Shown: positions 29,675 to 38,199, counted from the first letter of the stretch. The stretch is 64,000 bases of DNA from JADGOV01 sp963814355 (GCA_963814355.1 CAWFCZ010000002.1:124001-188000), one strand, 5' to 3'. Notes: a model not told the origin generated them from the sequence alone. Numbers and translations: made by a program.

Positions 29675-31363
29675 TCAGACCTCCAGCACGACCGGGAGGA
29701 TCATCGGTCGCCGCCGGTAGGTGTCGTTGACCCAACGGCCGACCGTCCGGCGGACCAGCTGCTGGAGTTGGGTGGTATCCGAGACGCCCTCGGCGGCCGC
29801 GCCGGCCAGGGCCTTTTCGACGTACGGCACGACGCCGTCGAACGCGCCCGGCTCGTCGGAGACCCCTCGAGTGGTGATGTGTGGCCCGCTGGTCACCGCA
29901 CCGGTGGAGGAGTCGACAACGACGACAACGGTGACGAATCCGCCCTCGCCGAGGATGCGCCGGTCCTTCAGCGAGGTCTCGCTGATGTCTCCGACCACCA
30001 GGCCGTCGAGGTAGACGTAGCCGCAGGGCACCTTGCCCGTGATCTTCGCCGTACCGTCGATCAGGTCGACCACGACCCCGTCGTCGGCCAGCACGATCCG
30101 TTCCTTCGGCACCCCGCTGGCTTCGGCCAGCGCGGCGTGCGCCCGGAAGTGCCGCCATTCGCCGTGGACCGGCAGCAGGTTGCTCGGCCGGGTGACGTTG
30201 AGCAACAGGAGCAGCTCACCGGCCGGCGCGTGCCCGGACACGTGCACCATGGCGGTCCCCTTGTGGACCACGGTGGCCCCCCACCGTGCCAGCCCGTTGA
30301 TCACCCGGAACACCGCGTTCTCGTTGCCGGGCACCATCGAGGAGGCCAGTACCACGGTGTCCCCGGCGGCGATCCGGATCTGGTGGTGGTCGCGGTTGGC
30401 CATTCGGGCGAGTGCCGACATCGGCTCGCCCTGGGAGCCGGTGGAGATCAGCACCACCCGGTTGGCCGGCAGGTCGTCCACCGACTTCAGATCGACCAGC
30501 ACGCCAGCCGGCATCCGGAGGTAGCCGAGATCCCGGGCGATGCCCATGTTGCGCACCATCGAGCGGCCGACGAACGCGACGTGCCGGCCGTGGGCGGCGG
30601 CCGCGTCGAGCACCTGCTGGACCCGGTGGACGTGGCTGGCGAAGCAGGTCACGATGATCCGTTGTGCAGACGCGCCGAAGAGCCGGTCCAGCACCCCGCC
30701 GATGTCCCGCTCGCTGGTCACGAAGCCGGGCACCTCGGCGTTGGTGGAGTCCGAAAGGAGCAGGTCGATGCCCTCGGCGCCGAGGCGGGCGAACCCGGCC
30801 ACGTCGGTGAGCCGGCCGTCGAGGGGCAGCTGGTCCATCTTGAAGTCGCCGGTGTGCACCACCAGGCCCGCGCCGGTGCGGATGGCCACTGCCAGCGCGT
30901 CAGGGATGGAATGGTTCACTGCGAGGAACTCACAGTCGAACGGGCCGAACTTCCGCCGCTGACCCTCGGCGACCACCGCCGCCTTCGGTTTGATCCGGTG
31001 CTCGGCGAGCTTGCCCTCCAGCAGCGCGAGGGTCAGCTTGGAACCGACCACCGGCACGTCCCGGCGCTCGCGGAGCAGGAACGGCACCGCGCCGATGTGG
31101 TCCTCATGACCGTGGGTCAAGACGAGGGCTTCCACGTCGGCCCAGCGGTCCCGCAGGTAGGAGAAGTCCGGCAGGACGAGGTCGACACCGGGTTGGCCGT
31201 CCTCGGGGAACAGCACCCCACAGTCCACGACCAGCAACCGCCCGGCGTACTCGAACACGGTCATGTTCCGGCCGATCTCGCCGAGGCCACCCAGGGCGAC
31301 AATCCGCAGGCCGGTCGCCGGCAGTGGTGGCGGCGCGCCGAGTTCGGGGTGCGGGTGGCTCAC
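29675..31363 (-). CDS. rnj: Ribonuclease J
   Basis: A metallo-beta-lactamase/beta-CASP ribonuclease with 5'-3' exo- and endonuclease activity. The 562-residue protein has the zinc motif H84-x-H86-x-D88-H89 (LTHGHEDH), the SDSTNAEVPG segment, the beta-CASP region and the later VHGEWRHFRAHAALAEASGV motif. Its GTG start overlaps the dapA stop by four bases (GTGA), so it is translationally coupled to dapA, the same dapA-rnj pair seen in mycobacteria and Streptomyces. Confidence 0.96.
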   Translation of the reverse strand: MSHPHPELGAPPPLPATGLRIVALGGLGEIGRNMTVFEYAGRLLVVDCGVLFPEDGQPGVDLVLPDFSYLRDRWADVEALVLTHGHEDHIGAVPFLLRERRDVPVVGSKLTLALLEGKLAEHRIKPKAAVVAEGQRRKFGPFDCEFLAVNHSIPDALAVAIRTGAGLVVHTGDFKMDQLPLDGRLTDVAGFARLGAEGIDLLLSDSTNAEVPGFVTSERDIGGVLDRLFGASAQRIIVTCFASHVHRVQQVLDAAAAHGRHVAFVGRSMVRNMGIARDLGYLRMPAGVLVDLKSVDDLPANRVVLISTGSQGEPMSALARMANRDHHQIRIAAGDTVVLASSMVPGNENAVFRVINGLARWGATVVHKGTAMVHVSGHAPAGELLLLLNVTRPSNLLPVHGEWRHFRAHAALAEASGVPKERIVLADDGVVVDLIDGTAKITGKVPCGYVYLDGLVVGDISETSLKDRRILGEGGFVTVVVVVDSSTGAVTSGPHITTRGVSDEPGAFDGVVPYVEKALAGAAAEGVSDTTQLQQLVRRTVGRWVNDTYRRRPMILPVVLEV

Positions 31364-32244
31364 AGCGTGAACCCGGCAGCCGAGAGGTCGGCCCGCAGCC
31401 GGTCCACCTGGGCCTCGGTCGCGTCCACCAGCGGCGGTCGGACCGGCCCACCGGGGAGCCCGGCAAGACTCAGCGCGGCCTTCGTCAAGATAACCCCTTG
31501 GGTACGGAAGAAGCCGGTAAAGGCCGGCAGCAGGCGGCGGTGCAGGTCACGGGCCTCTCTCACCCGGCCACCCTGGAAGGCGGCGATCATCTCACCCACC
31601 GGTCGGGCGAACAGGTGCGTCGGCACGCCGACCACGCCGACCCCACCGACGGCCAGCAGCGGGAGGGTCAGCGCGTCCTCGCCGGAGTAGTAGGCCAGAT
31701 CGGTGCGGGCGAGCACCTGCGCGCTGGCCACCAGGTCGCCCTTGGCGTCCTTGACCGCGACGATCCGGTCGTGCTCGGCGAGCCGGAGCAGCGTTTCGGT
31801 CTCGATCGGCGTGCCGGTGCGGCCCGGGATGTCGTACAGCATGGTCGGCAGGTCCGTGGCGTCGGCCACTGCCCGGAAGTGGGCCAGCAGGCCGTCCTGC
31901 GGCGGTTTGGAGTAGTACGGCGTCACCACCAGCAGGCCCAGGGCGCCGGATTTCTCCGCCGTCCGGGCCAGCTCGACGGTGTGCGCCGTGTCGTTCGTGC
32001 CGACCCCGGCCAGCACGGCGGCCCGGTCGCCCACCGCGTCCACCACGGCGCGGAGCAGCTGTTCCTTCTCCGCATCCCGGGTGGTCGGCGACTCGCCGGT
32101 GGTACCACTGATCACCAGGCCGTCGTTACCGTGCTCGACCAGATAGGTCGCCAGCCGCTGGGCACCGTCGAGATCGAGCTCGCCGGAGGTGGTAAACGGG
32201 GTGACCATCGCGGTCAGCACCCGCCCGAACGGGGCAGTCGTCAT
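31360..32244 (-). CDS. dapA: 4-hydroxy-tetrahydrodipicolinate synthase
   Basis: DapA condenses pyruvate with aspartate semialdehyde in the first committed step of diaminopimelate and lysine synthesis. The 294-residue protein has the pyruvate-binding GTTGESPT (48-55), the catalytic Tyr in LYDIPGRTG, the Schiff-base Lys165 in IVAVKDAKG and GGVGVVGVPTHLF later. Start ATG at 32244. It is the promoter-proximal gene of dapA-rnj and is divergent from the GH13 gene. Confidence 0.97.
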   Translation of the reverse strand: MTTAPFGRVLTAMVTPFTTSGELDLDGAQRLATYLVEHGNDGLVISGTTGESPTTRDAEKEQLLRAVVDAVGDRAAVLAGVGTNDTAHTVELARTAEKSGALGLLVVTPYYSKPPQDGLLAHFRAVADATDLPTMLYDIPGRTGTPIETETLLRLAEHDRIVAVKDAKGDLVASAQVLARTDLAYYSGEDALTLPLLAVGGVGVVGVPTHLFARPVGEMIAAFQGGRVREARDLHRRLLPAFTGFFRTQGVILTKAALSLAGLPGGPVRPPLVDATEAQVDRLRADLSAAGFTL

Positions 32245-32348
32245 GGCCTTAGACGCTACGCCGCCGGAGAGTTGTGCGAGGCCAGCGCCGCGCCGGGAGT
32301 GCCCAACCTAAGATCGCGCCGCCGGATCGGGTCCCCTACGATCAGACG

Positions 32349-34007
32349 ATGTCGGAGCGGTGGTATCAGCAAGCCGTCGTCTACAGCCTCGACGTCGACA
32401 CGTTCCAGGACTCCGACGGGGACGGGTACGGCGACCTGCGCGGGCTGATCAGCCGGCTGGACTACCTCTCCCGGCTGGGCATCACCTGCCTGTGGCTCAA
32501 CCCTATCCACCCGACACCCAACCGCGACGACGGCTACGACGTCGCGGACTACTACGGCATCGACCCGCGGCTGGGTAGCCCCGGCGACTTCGCCGAACTC
32601 GCACTGCGGGCCCGCCAGCGCGGCATCCGGATCCTGCTCGACCTGGTGGTCAACCACACTTCCGACCAGCATCCGTGGTTCCAATCCGCCCGGTCCAGCC
32701 CGACTTCGCCGTACCGGGACTGGTACGTCTGGAGCGACACCGAGCCGCCGGACCGCCGGCAGGGCGTCGTCTTCCCCGGCGAGCAGGAGGAGACCTGGAC
32801 CTGGGACGAGACGGCGCAGGCCTGGTACTACCACCGGTTCTACAACTTCCAGCCGGACCTCAACTGGTCCAACCCGGCGGTGCGGGCCGAGATCGCCAAG
32901 GTGATGGGCTTCTGGCTGCAGCTCGGGGCCTCCGGGTTCCGGATCGACGCCGCCCCGTTCGTCCTGGAGCAGGTCTCCCCCGGCGTGGACCCGGCGCCGA
33001 AGGACTTCACCATCCTGGATGATTGGCGGGCCGAGGTTCAGTGGCGCAGCGGGGACGCCGTGCTGCTGTGCGAGGCGAACGTACCGCTCGACCAGCTGGC
33101 CGCGTTCTGCACCAGCGCGCCGGGCGGGCCGAACGACCGGGCGCAGATGCTCTTCGCCTTTCCGGTCAACCCGCGGCTGTGGCTGGCGCTGGCCCGGGCC
33201 GACGCCGAACCGGTGACGGAGGCGCTGCGGGTGCTGCCCCCGCTGCCGGCGCCGGCTCAGTGGGCGACGTTCCTGCGCAACCACGACGAGCTCGACCTCA
33301 GCCAGCTCAACGAGGACCAGCGCCAGGATGTCTTCCGGGCCTACGCCCCCAAGGCGGAGATGCGGATCTACGGTCGGGGCATCCGGCGGCGGCTGGCGCC
33401 GATGCTGCGCGGTGACCGGCGGCACATCGAGCTGGCCTACTCGCTGCAGTTCACCTCCCCCGGCACCCCGGTGCTGCGCTACGGCGAGGAACTCGGGATG
33501 GCCGAAGACCTGTCGTTGCACGGCCGGGACGCGATGCGCACCCCGATGCAGTGGGACGCCTCGGTGGGTGGCGGGTTCTCCACCGCGGAGCCCGCGGCCC
33601 TGCTCCGACCAGTGGTCTCGCGCGGCGCCTACGGTTACCGCAAGGTCAACGTGGCCGACCAGCAGCGCGACCGCGACTCGCTGCTGGCCTGGTTCAGCCA
33701 GCTCATCGCCACCCTGCGGGAGTGTCCGGAGATCGGCGTCGGACGGTACTCGGTGCTGGACCTGCCGCTGCCGCGTTCCGTGCTGGCGCACCGCTTCGAC
33801 GCCCCGGAAGGGTCCATCGTCTTCTTGCACAACCTCACCGACGTGGCCGTCACCGTGGATCTCCGCGGGGTGAGCGGTCGCGGGGAACGTCCGCGCGAGG
33901 TCTTCGCCGACGGCCCGTACGCCGCGGCCAAACCCAGCCTCGCGGCCTTGGAGCTGCGCGGGTACGGCTACCGCTGGATCCGGCTGCGCGCCAGCCGGGC
34001 GGTCTGA
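32349..34007 (+). CDS. GH13 trehalose-synthase-like alpha-glucan enzyme
   Basis: 552 residues from ATG 32349; the 25 upstream in-frame residues are not family-like. The opening WYQQAVVYSLDVDTFQDSDGDGYGDL, the VVNHTSDQHPWFQSAR segment and RHFYN-type QPDLNW block resemble trehalose synthase (TreS). Catalytic residues are present: D200 nucleophile (GFRIDAAPF), E242 acid/base (LLCEANV) and D313 (LRNHDELD). It is shorter than TreS, has no fused maltokinase, and no other trehalose gene is nearby. Maltose/trehalose interconversion or oligosaccharide hydrolysis are both possible. Confidence 0.85.
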   Translation: MSERWYQQAVVYSLDVDTFQDSDGDGYGDLRGLISRLDYLSRLGITCLWLNPIHPTPNRDDGYDVADYYGIDPRLGSPGDFAELALRARQRGIRILLDLVVNHTSDQHPWFQSARSSPTSPYRDWYVWSDTEPPDRRQGVVFPGEQEETWTWDETAQAWYYHRFYNFQPDLNWSNPAVRAEIAKVMGFWLQLGASGFRIDAAPFVLEQVSPGVDPAPKDFTILDDWRAEVQWRSGDAVLLCEANVPLDQLAAFCTSAPGGPNDRAQMLFAFPVNPRLWLALARADAEPVTEALRVLPPLPAPAQWATFLRNHDELDLSQLNEDQRQDVFRAYAPKAEMRIYGRGIRRRLAPMLRGDRRHIELAYSLQFTSPGTPVLRYGEELGMAEDLSLHGRDAMRTPMQWDASVGGGFSTAEPAALLRPVVSRGAYGYRKVNVADQQRDRDSLLAWFSQLIATLRECPEIGVGRYSVLDLPLPRSVLAHRFDAPEGSIVFLHNLTDVAVTVDLRGVSGRGERPREVFADGPYAAAKPSLAALELRGYGYRWIRLRASRAV

Positions 34008-34071
34008 GCGAGCCAGTTCTGTGACGCGAGCCAGTTCTGTGACGAGCCAGCTCTGTGAGCGAGCCAGTCAG
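34008..34071. repeat. 18-nt direct repeats between the GH13 gene and thyX
   Basis: Two identical 18-nt units (GCGAGCCAGTTCTGTGAC at 34008-34025 and 34026-34043) are followed by a 15-nt variant (34044-34058) and a partial unit (34059-34071). The array begins just after the GH13 stop and runs into the last codons of thyX, filling the whole convergent gap. Confidence 0.88.
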
Positions 34072-34835
34072 GGGCTGACCCGGCCGTAGCTGGTGAACGC
34101 CTCGTAGGTGATCGGCATGAGCTCCGCGAAGTGGCGCTCCATCGCCTCGGCAACCAACTCGATCTCGCGCTGCGGATAGCTCGGAAGGGCGGACTCCGGG
34201 CGTTTCGTCCGCAGCGAGAGGAAATGCATCAGCGCGCGCGCGTTGCACGTCGCGTACATCGAGGAGTACGTGGCCACCGGCAACACGCCCCGGGCCACCT
34301 CGCGGGCCACCCCGGCGGCGAGCATCTGCTGGTAGGCCGCGTATGCCGTGCGACAGGCGCTCTTGGTCGCCGCAGTGACCACCTCGTACTGCTCGGCGGT
34401 GCCCGCCACGAACTCGTAGGCCCCCGGCTTGCCCTGCTGGACGAGCCGGCGGTCCGGGCCGGGCACGTAGAACACCGGCCGCAATTCCCGGTAGCGCCCG
34501 CTCTCCTCGTTGTAGCTGAACGTGCGGTGCCGCATGAACTCCCGGAAGACGAAGATCGGCGCGCTCACCAGGAACGTCAGGCTGGTGTGCTCGAACGGGG
34601 TGCCGTGCCGGGACCGCAGCAGGTAGCGGATCAGGCCGGCGCTGCGGGCCGGGTCCTGCCCGGCAGCCTCCAGCGACTGCTCACCGGCGGTGGAGACCCG
34701 GGCGGCCCACACCACGTCGGCGTCGGACGCGCTGGCCTTGACCAGCTCGACGGTCATCTCCGACCGCCACTGTGGTTCCGGAATGGGGCGCGGGGCCTCG
34801 GGCGTCACGGTGTCAGCGTCCAGCGTCTGCGTCAT
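34068..34835 (-). CDS. thyX: FAD-dependent thymidylate synthase ThyX
   Basis: ThyX makes dTMP from dUMP using methylene-tetrahydrofolate, NADPH and FAD. The 255-residue protein holds the ThyX signature RHR-x7-S at 102-112 (RHRTFSYNEES), with further conserved residues in LLRSRHGTPFEHTSLTF and YATCNARALMHFLSLR. Start GTG/ATG near 34835 agrees with family length. In many actinomycetes thyX sits between dapB and dapA, as here in broader outline. Its 3' end overlaps the repeat array at 34008-34071. Confidence 0.96.
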   Translation of the reverse strand: MTQTLDADTVTPEAPRPIPEPQWRSEMTVELVKASASDADVVWAARVSTAGEQSLEAAGQDPARSAGLIRYLLRSRHGTPFEHTSLTFLVSAPIFVFREFMRHRTFSYNEESGRYRELRPVFYVPGPDRRLVQQGKPGAYEFVAGTAEQYEVVTAATKSACRTAYAAYQQMLAAGVAREVARGVLPVATYSSMYATCNARALMHFLSLRTKRPESALPSYPQREIELVAEAMERHFAELMPITYEAFTSYGRVSP

Positions 34836-34930
34836 GAGGTGCGACCCTACCCAGCGGAACGCGGAACCGGCCGCAGGCCGCGCGCCCGGGAAGCCTCAAG
34901 TTTCATCCTCGCCGGTCGATCATTCGGGTC

Positions 34931-35356
34931 ATGACCGGTCGCATGGGCACCGACCTCGATCAGGCATTCCGGCCTCGCGCTGCCACGGGGCGGGAGCGGG
35001 CCGTCCGGGCGCGGTTGACCGAACTCCTCGGCCCGGCCGAGGACTGGAGTGCCAGCCTGGTTGATGCGCTGGTGGACTCGTTTCTGAGCCGGGGCGCCGA
35101 CTACCTGACGACGCTGGCGCAGGCGATCGCTCGACAGGACGCCGGGGCCGTCAGGCGGGACGCTCACGGCTTGACCGGGATGGCGGGCAACCTCGGCGCC
35201 CGTGGCCTCGCCGCCTTGGGCGGAGCCATGGAAGACTGCGGGCGGACCGGGCGGCTGTCGGAGGCGCCGGAGTTGCTGGCGCGGCTCTCGGCCGAGTTCG
35301 ATGCCGTCCGTCCGGCGCTGCACGCGGTGCTGAGCCTGGCTCCGCCCAACCGCTAA
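34931..35356 (+). CDS. Hpt (histidine phosphotransfer) domain protein
   Basis: 141 residues, all helical in character, with the Hpt signature RRDAHGLTGMAGNLGARGLAALGGAME; His79 is the predicted phosphorylated residue. Stand-alone Hpt proteins relay phosphate between a hybrid histidine kinase and a response regulator. No kinase or regulator is encoded nearby, so the partner must lie elsewhere. The start ATG at 34931 lacks a clear ribosome binding site; an ATG four codons in is possible. Its TAA overlaps the stop of the convergent YcaQ-like gene. Confidence 0.8.
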   Translation: MTGRMGTDLDQAFRPRAATGRERAVRARLTELLGPAEDWSASLVDALVDSFLSRGADYLTTLAQAIARQDAGAVRRDAHGLTGMAGNLGARGLAALGGAMEDCGRTGRLSEAPELLARLSAEFDAVRPALHAVLSLAPPNR

Positions 35357-36621
35357 GCCGGCGCCCCGGTCGACCGCACCGCCGCGGACAGGGCGGCGGC
35401 CAGGTCACCACGTGGCCGGACCGTCACCCGTTCCAGTCCCAGCCAGCCGGCCATCAGGGCCAGCTCGGCCGCCAACTCGCGGGCGGTTTCCGGCGGGGCG
35501 CCGGGCTCGCCGTACCCGGCCTGGACGAGCAGTGCCCCGCCGGCACGATCGGCCTTGAGGTCGACCCGGGCGACCAGGCGGTCCCGCAGCAGGAACGGCA
35601 GCACGTAGTAGCCGTGCACCCGCTGCGGCGCCGGTACGTAGATCTCCACCCGGTACCGGAAGCCGAAGATCCGCTCGGTACGGGCGCGCTCCCACACCAG
35701 CGGGTCGAAGGGCGCCAGCAGCGCCCGGGCGGTGACCCGGGCGGGTACCCGGGCCTGGTGCCACAGGTACGCCGGCCGGCGCCACCCCCGCACCGCCACC
35801 GGCAGCAGCTCGCCGGACTCGACGAGCTCGCCGACCCGGGCGCGGGCCTCGGCGACGCCGAGCCGGAAATAGTCCCGTAGGTCGGACTCCACGGCAACAC
35901 CGAGTGCCGCAGCCCCGAACCGGACCAGCTCGCGCTGCGCGTCGGCCGGGGCCGGCGTCGGGGCGTCGAGGACTGCCGCGGGCAGCACCCGCTCCGGCAA
36001 GTCGTACCGGCGTTCGAACCCCCGCCGGTCGGCGGTGGTCACCGCGCCGGTCCAGAACAGCCACTCCAGCGCGAGCTTGGCCTCGCGCCAGCCCCACCAC
36101 GACCCGCCGCGGGCCGCGCCCTCCTCCTCCAGGTCACCGGCGCGCACCGGGCCGCGGGCTTCGACCTCCGCGAGGGTGGCGGCGATGAACTCCGGGCGCT
36201 CCCGGGCCAGCCGGGCCGGGCCGCCCCAGGTGGCGTACTGCTCGGCGGCCCGGGCCATCCGCCAGCGCATGAGCGGCTGGCTGGCCAGCGGCAGCAGCGA
36301 GGCCTCGTGCCCCCAGTACTCGAACAATTCCCGGTGCCGCCCCCCGGCCGCCGCGTCCAGCAGGGGCATCGGGTACGGGCCGAGCCGGGAGAACAGCGGC
36401 AGGTAGTGCGCCCGGACCAGCACGTTCACCGAGTCGATCTGCAGCAGGCCCACGTGGTCGAGCACCCGCCGCAGGTGGCGGCGGTCGACCCGGCCGCTGG
36501 GGCGACCCTCGGCAAGGCCGCTGGCGGCGACCGCGATCCGGCGGACCTGCGCGGGGGAGAACTCCGCCACCGGCTCGGGCTGCATCCGGCGGGTCGGCGG
36601 ACTCGGCTTTGGTTCCAGCAT
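35353..36621 (-). CDS. Winged-helix HTH_42 DNA glycosylase-like protein (YcaQ/AlkX type)
   Basis: 422 residues of the HTH_42 (YcaQ/AlkZ) family. The segment RRVLDHVGLLQIDSVNVLVRAHYLPLFSRLGPY contains Q61-I62-D63, the QxD form of the catalytic motif that I associate with YcaQ/AlkX interstrand-crosslink glycosylases rather than the QxQ of AlkZ. Other family blocks are LFEYWGHEASLLP, APFDPLVWERART and FRYRVEIYVPAPQRVHGYYVLPFLL. I chose ATG 36621; ATG 36585 is also possible, and the longer frame to 37029 overlaps azlC and is rejected. Predicted role: repair of alkylated or crosslinked DNA. Confidence 0.85.
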   Translation of the reverse strand: MLEPKPSPPTRRMQPEPVAEFSPAQVRRIAVAASGLAEGRPSGRVDRRHLRRVLDHVGLLQIDSVNVLVRAHYLPLFSRLGPYPMPLLDAAAGGRHRELFEYWGHEASLLPLASQPLMRWRMARAAEQYATWGGPARLARERPEFIAATLAEVEARGPVRAGDLEEEGAARGGSWWGWREAKLALEWLFWTGAVTTADRRGFERRYDLPERVLPAAVLDAPTPAPADAQRELVRFGAAALGVAVESDLRDYFRLGVAEARARVGELVESGELLPVAVRGWRRPAYLWHQARVPARVTARALLAPFDPLVWERARTERIFGFRYRVEIYVPAPQRVHGYYVLPFLLRDRLVARVDLKADRAGGALLVQAGYGEPGAPPETARELAAELALMAGWLGLERVTVRPRGDLAAALSAAVRSTGAPA

Positions 36622-36645
36622 GGCCACCCAGGCATCATCGCCTGC

Positions 36646-37380
36646 ATGCGCGCCGGTTTCGTCTCCAGCGGCCCCGGGGACCCGGAGGGCCCCGGAGACT
36701 CCGAGGACGCCGCGGAGGTGCCCGCCGAGCGGCGCCGGGGGGTGCTGCGCGACGCGGCCGGTATCGGGATCGCGGTCGGCGCGTACGGCCTTTCCTTCGG
36801 CGCGGTGTCCATCGCGGCCGGGCTGTCGGTCGCCCAGACCTGCGCGCTGTCCACGCTGACCTTTACCGGCGCCTCGCAGTTCGCCTTTGTCGGAGTGGTC
36901 GGGGCCGGCGGCGCGCCGCTTGCCGGAATGGCCACCGCGCTGCTGCTCGGCAGCCGCAACACGCTCTACGGCCTGCGGGTATCCGGCCTGCTCCGGCCCG
37001 CCGGTCTGCGCCGGCTGCTGGCCGCCCACGTGACGATCGACGAGACCACCGCCATGGCCGTGGTACGGAACACGCCGGCCGAGAGCCGGCTGGCGTTCTG
37101 GGCCACCGCCGTCGCGGTGTTCAGCCTGTGGAACCTGGCCACGTTGCTCGGCGCGCTGGGCGCCGGCGCGCTGGGTGACCCCCGCGCCCTCGGCCTGGAC
37201 GCGGCGGTCCCGGCGGCCTTCCTGGGACTGCTTTGGCCCCGGCTGCGGGGCAGCGGCGAGGCCCGGCTGGTCGCCCTGGCGGGCGCCGGGGTGGCGGTCC
37301 TTGCCTCGCCGCTGCTGCCGGCCGGCGCGCCGGTGCTGCTCGCCGCCCTGGTCGCCGTCCGACTCCGGGGTCGGCGGTGA
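36646..37380 (+). CDS. azlC: AzlC-type branched-chain amino acid exporter, large subunit
   Basis: 244 residues from ATG 36646. After a 30-residue Asp/Glu/Arg-rich head come about seven hydrophobic segments, with the family signature AYGLSFGAVSIAAGLSVAQTCALSTLTFTGASQFAFVG and GSRNTLYGLRV. AzlC with AzlD exports branched-chain amino acids. It is divergent from the YcaQ-like gene by 24 bases, and its TGA overlaps the azlD GTG start (GTGA at 37377-37380). An alternative ATG further in cannot be excluded. Confidence 0.9.
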   Translation: MRAGFVSSGPGDPEGPGDSEDAAEVPAERRRGVLRDAAGIGIAVGAYGLSFGAVSIAAGLSVAQTCALSTLTFTGASQFAFVGVVGAGGAPLAGMATALLLGSRNTLYGLRVSGLLRPAGLRRLLAAHVTIDETTAMAVVRNTPAESRLAFWATAVAVFSLWNLATLLGALGAGALGDPRALGLDAAVPAAFLGLLWPRLRGSGEARLVALAGAGVAVLASPLLPAGAPVLLAALVAVRLRGRR

Positions 37381-37676
37381 TCTGGGCCGGTGTGCTGCTC
37401 ACCGCGGCCGGCTGCTACGCACTGAAGTTGCTCGGCTTCGCGATACCGGCTTCGGTGCTGGAGCGGACGGCGGTCCGGCGCACCGCCGAGTTGCTGCCGG
37501 TGGCGCTGCTGGCCGCGCTGGTCGGCGTCGGGACGTTGGTGACCGGCCACCGGCTGGCGCTCGACGCCCGGGCGGCCGGGGTGGCCGCCGCCGTCCTCGC
37601 GCTGCTGCTGCGCGCGCCGTTCCTCGTCGTCGTCGTCGTCGCCGCCGTGGTCGCGGCCGTGGCCCGGCTGGCCTGA
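37377..37676 (+). CDS. azlD: AzlD-type small transporter subunit
   Basis: 99 residues, almost wholly hydrophobic (three to four helices), beginning VIWAGVLLTAAGCYALKLLGF, with the AzlD-like AVRRTAELLPVALLAALV block. The GTG start at 37377 is fixed by the coupled GTGA overlap with azlC. It is the partner subunit of the exporter. Confidence 0.88.
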   Translation: MIWAGVLLTAAGCYALKLLGFAIPASVLERTAVRRTAELLPVALLAALVGVGTLVTGHRLALDARAAGVAAAVLALLLRAPFLVVVVVAAVVAAVARLA

Positions 37677-37709
37677 TCGAGCCGCCCGATGGAAGGAGGA
37701 GGGATCCCG

Positions 37710-37859
37710 ATGCCCGGCCAGCGCATCGACCGGCCGCACATCCCCATCGGTGACGAAGAGCGGTACGCCTGCACCGACCTGCTGAGTGGACGTCACGCGC
37801 GGTGCCGGCCCACCGAGGAAAGTTGGGTCACGGATCGAGGCCACCCTGCGAGCCCGTGA
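37710..37859 (+). CDS. Possible small protein of 49 residues, no recognised family
   Basis: A strong ribosome binding site (AAGGAGGAGGG, 37693-37703) precedes ATG 37710, from which 49 codons run to TGA 37857-37859. The product is charged, with no membrane segment; it has two Cys (21 and 32) and a His-Pro pair. It lies 33 bases after azlD. The ribosome binding site is better than most in the window, but codon choice is not strongly biased. It could be a real small gene, a leader peptide or a chance frame. Confidence 0.35.
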   Translation: MPGQRIDRPHIPIGDEERYACTDLLSGRHARCRPTEESWVTDRGHPASP

Positions 37860-37927
37860 CGATCACGCCGGTGCGGCGGGCTCCAGGTCTGGAGTCAACC
37901 CGGCGTCCGACGCCATGCCCGACGCGC

Positions 37928-37997
37928 GATCACGGACCTCGGGTCCAGCGTCGGGCGACGGGCCTGCTAACCGACGCCTGGGCCGAGGTCCGTGATC
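37928..37997. repeat. Large inverted repeat (stem-loop)
   Basis: Perfect 15-base arms GATCACGGACCTCGG (37928-37942) and CCGAGGTCCGTGATC (37983-37997). Inside them CCAGCGTCGG and CCGACGCCTGG pair with one bulge, giving a stem of about 25 base pairs around a loop of about 16 bases. Confidence 0.85.
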
Positions 37998-38025
37998 CAC
38001 AACGCTCAACGGACCCTCCCTCGAT

Positions 38026-38075
38026 GATCCAGGGCCGGCTGACCACAACCGGCGGTGGCTGGCGAGCCCTGGATC
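38026..38075. repeat. Second inverted repeat
   Basis: Arms GATCCAGGGC (38026-38035) and GCCCTGGATC (38066-38075) are perfect complements and enclose 30 bases in which ACCAC and GTGGC-type sequences could form an inner stem. Confidence 0.75.
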
Positions 38076-38199
38076 ACCGGAATCGGCCGGATCGGTCGCG
38101 AAATTGGCGGCTGCGCCGCGGGGACCGCCGCTCGCCGGGGTGGCCGTCGATGGCACAGCAAGGACGGTCGGGCAGGCGATGGTCGACAGTGGAGGGATG

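Larger units (their letters stand above)
37860..38199. other. Hairpin-rich intergenic region before the pirin gene
   Basis: 340 bases with three nested or consecutive inverted repeats: 37881-37894 (CTCCAG/CTGGAG arms), 37928-37997 (15-base perfect arms, extended inward imperfectly) and 38026-38075 (10-base arms GATCCAGGGC/GCCCTGGATC). GATC-containing motifs recur in the arms. The rest holds the pirin ribosome binding site. No gene is supported. Confidence 0.6.
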
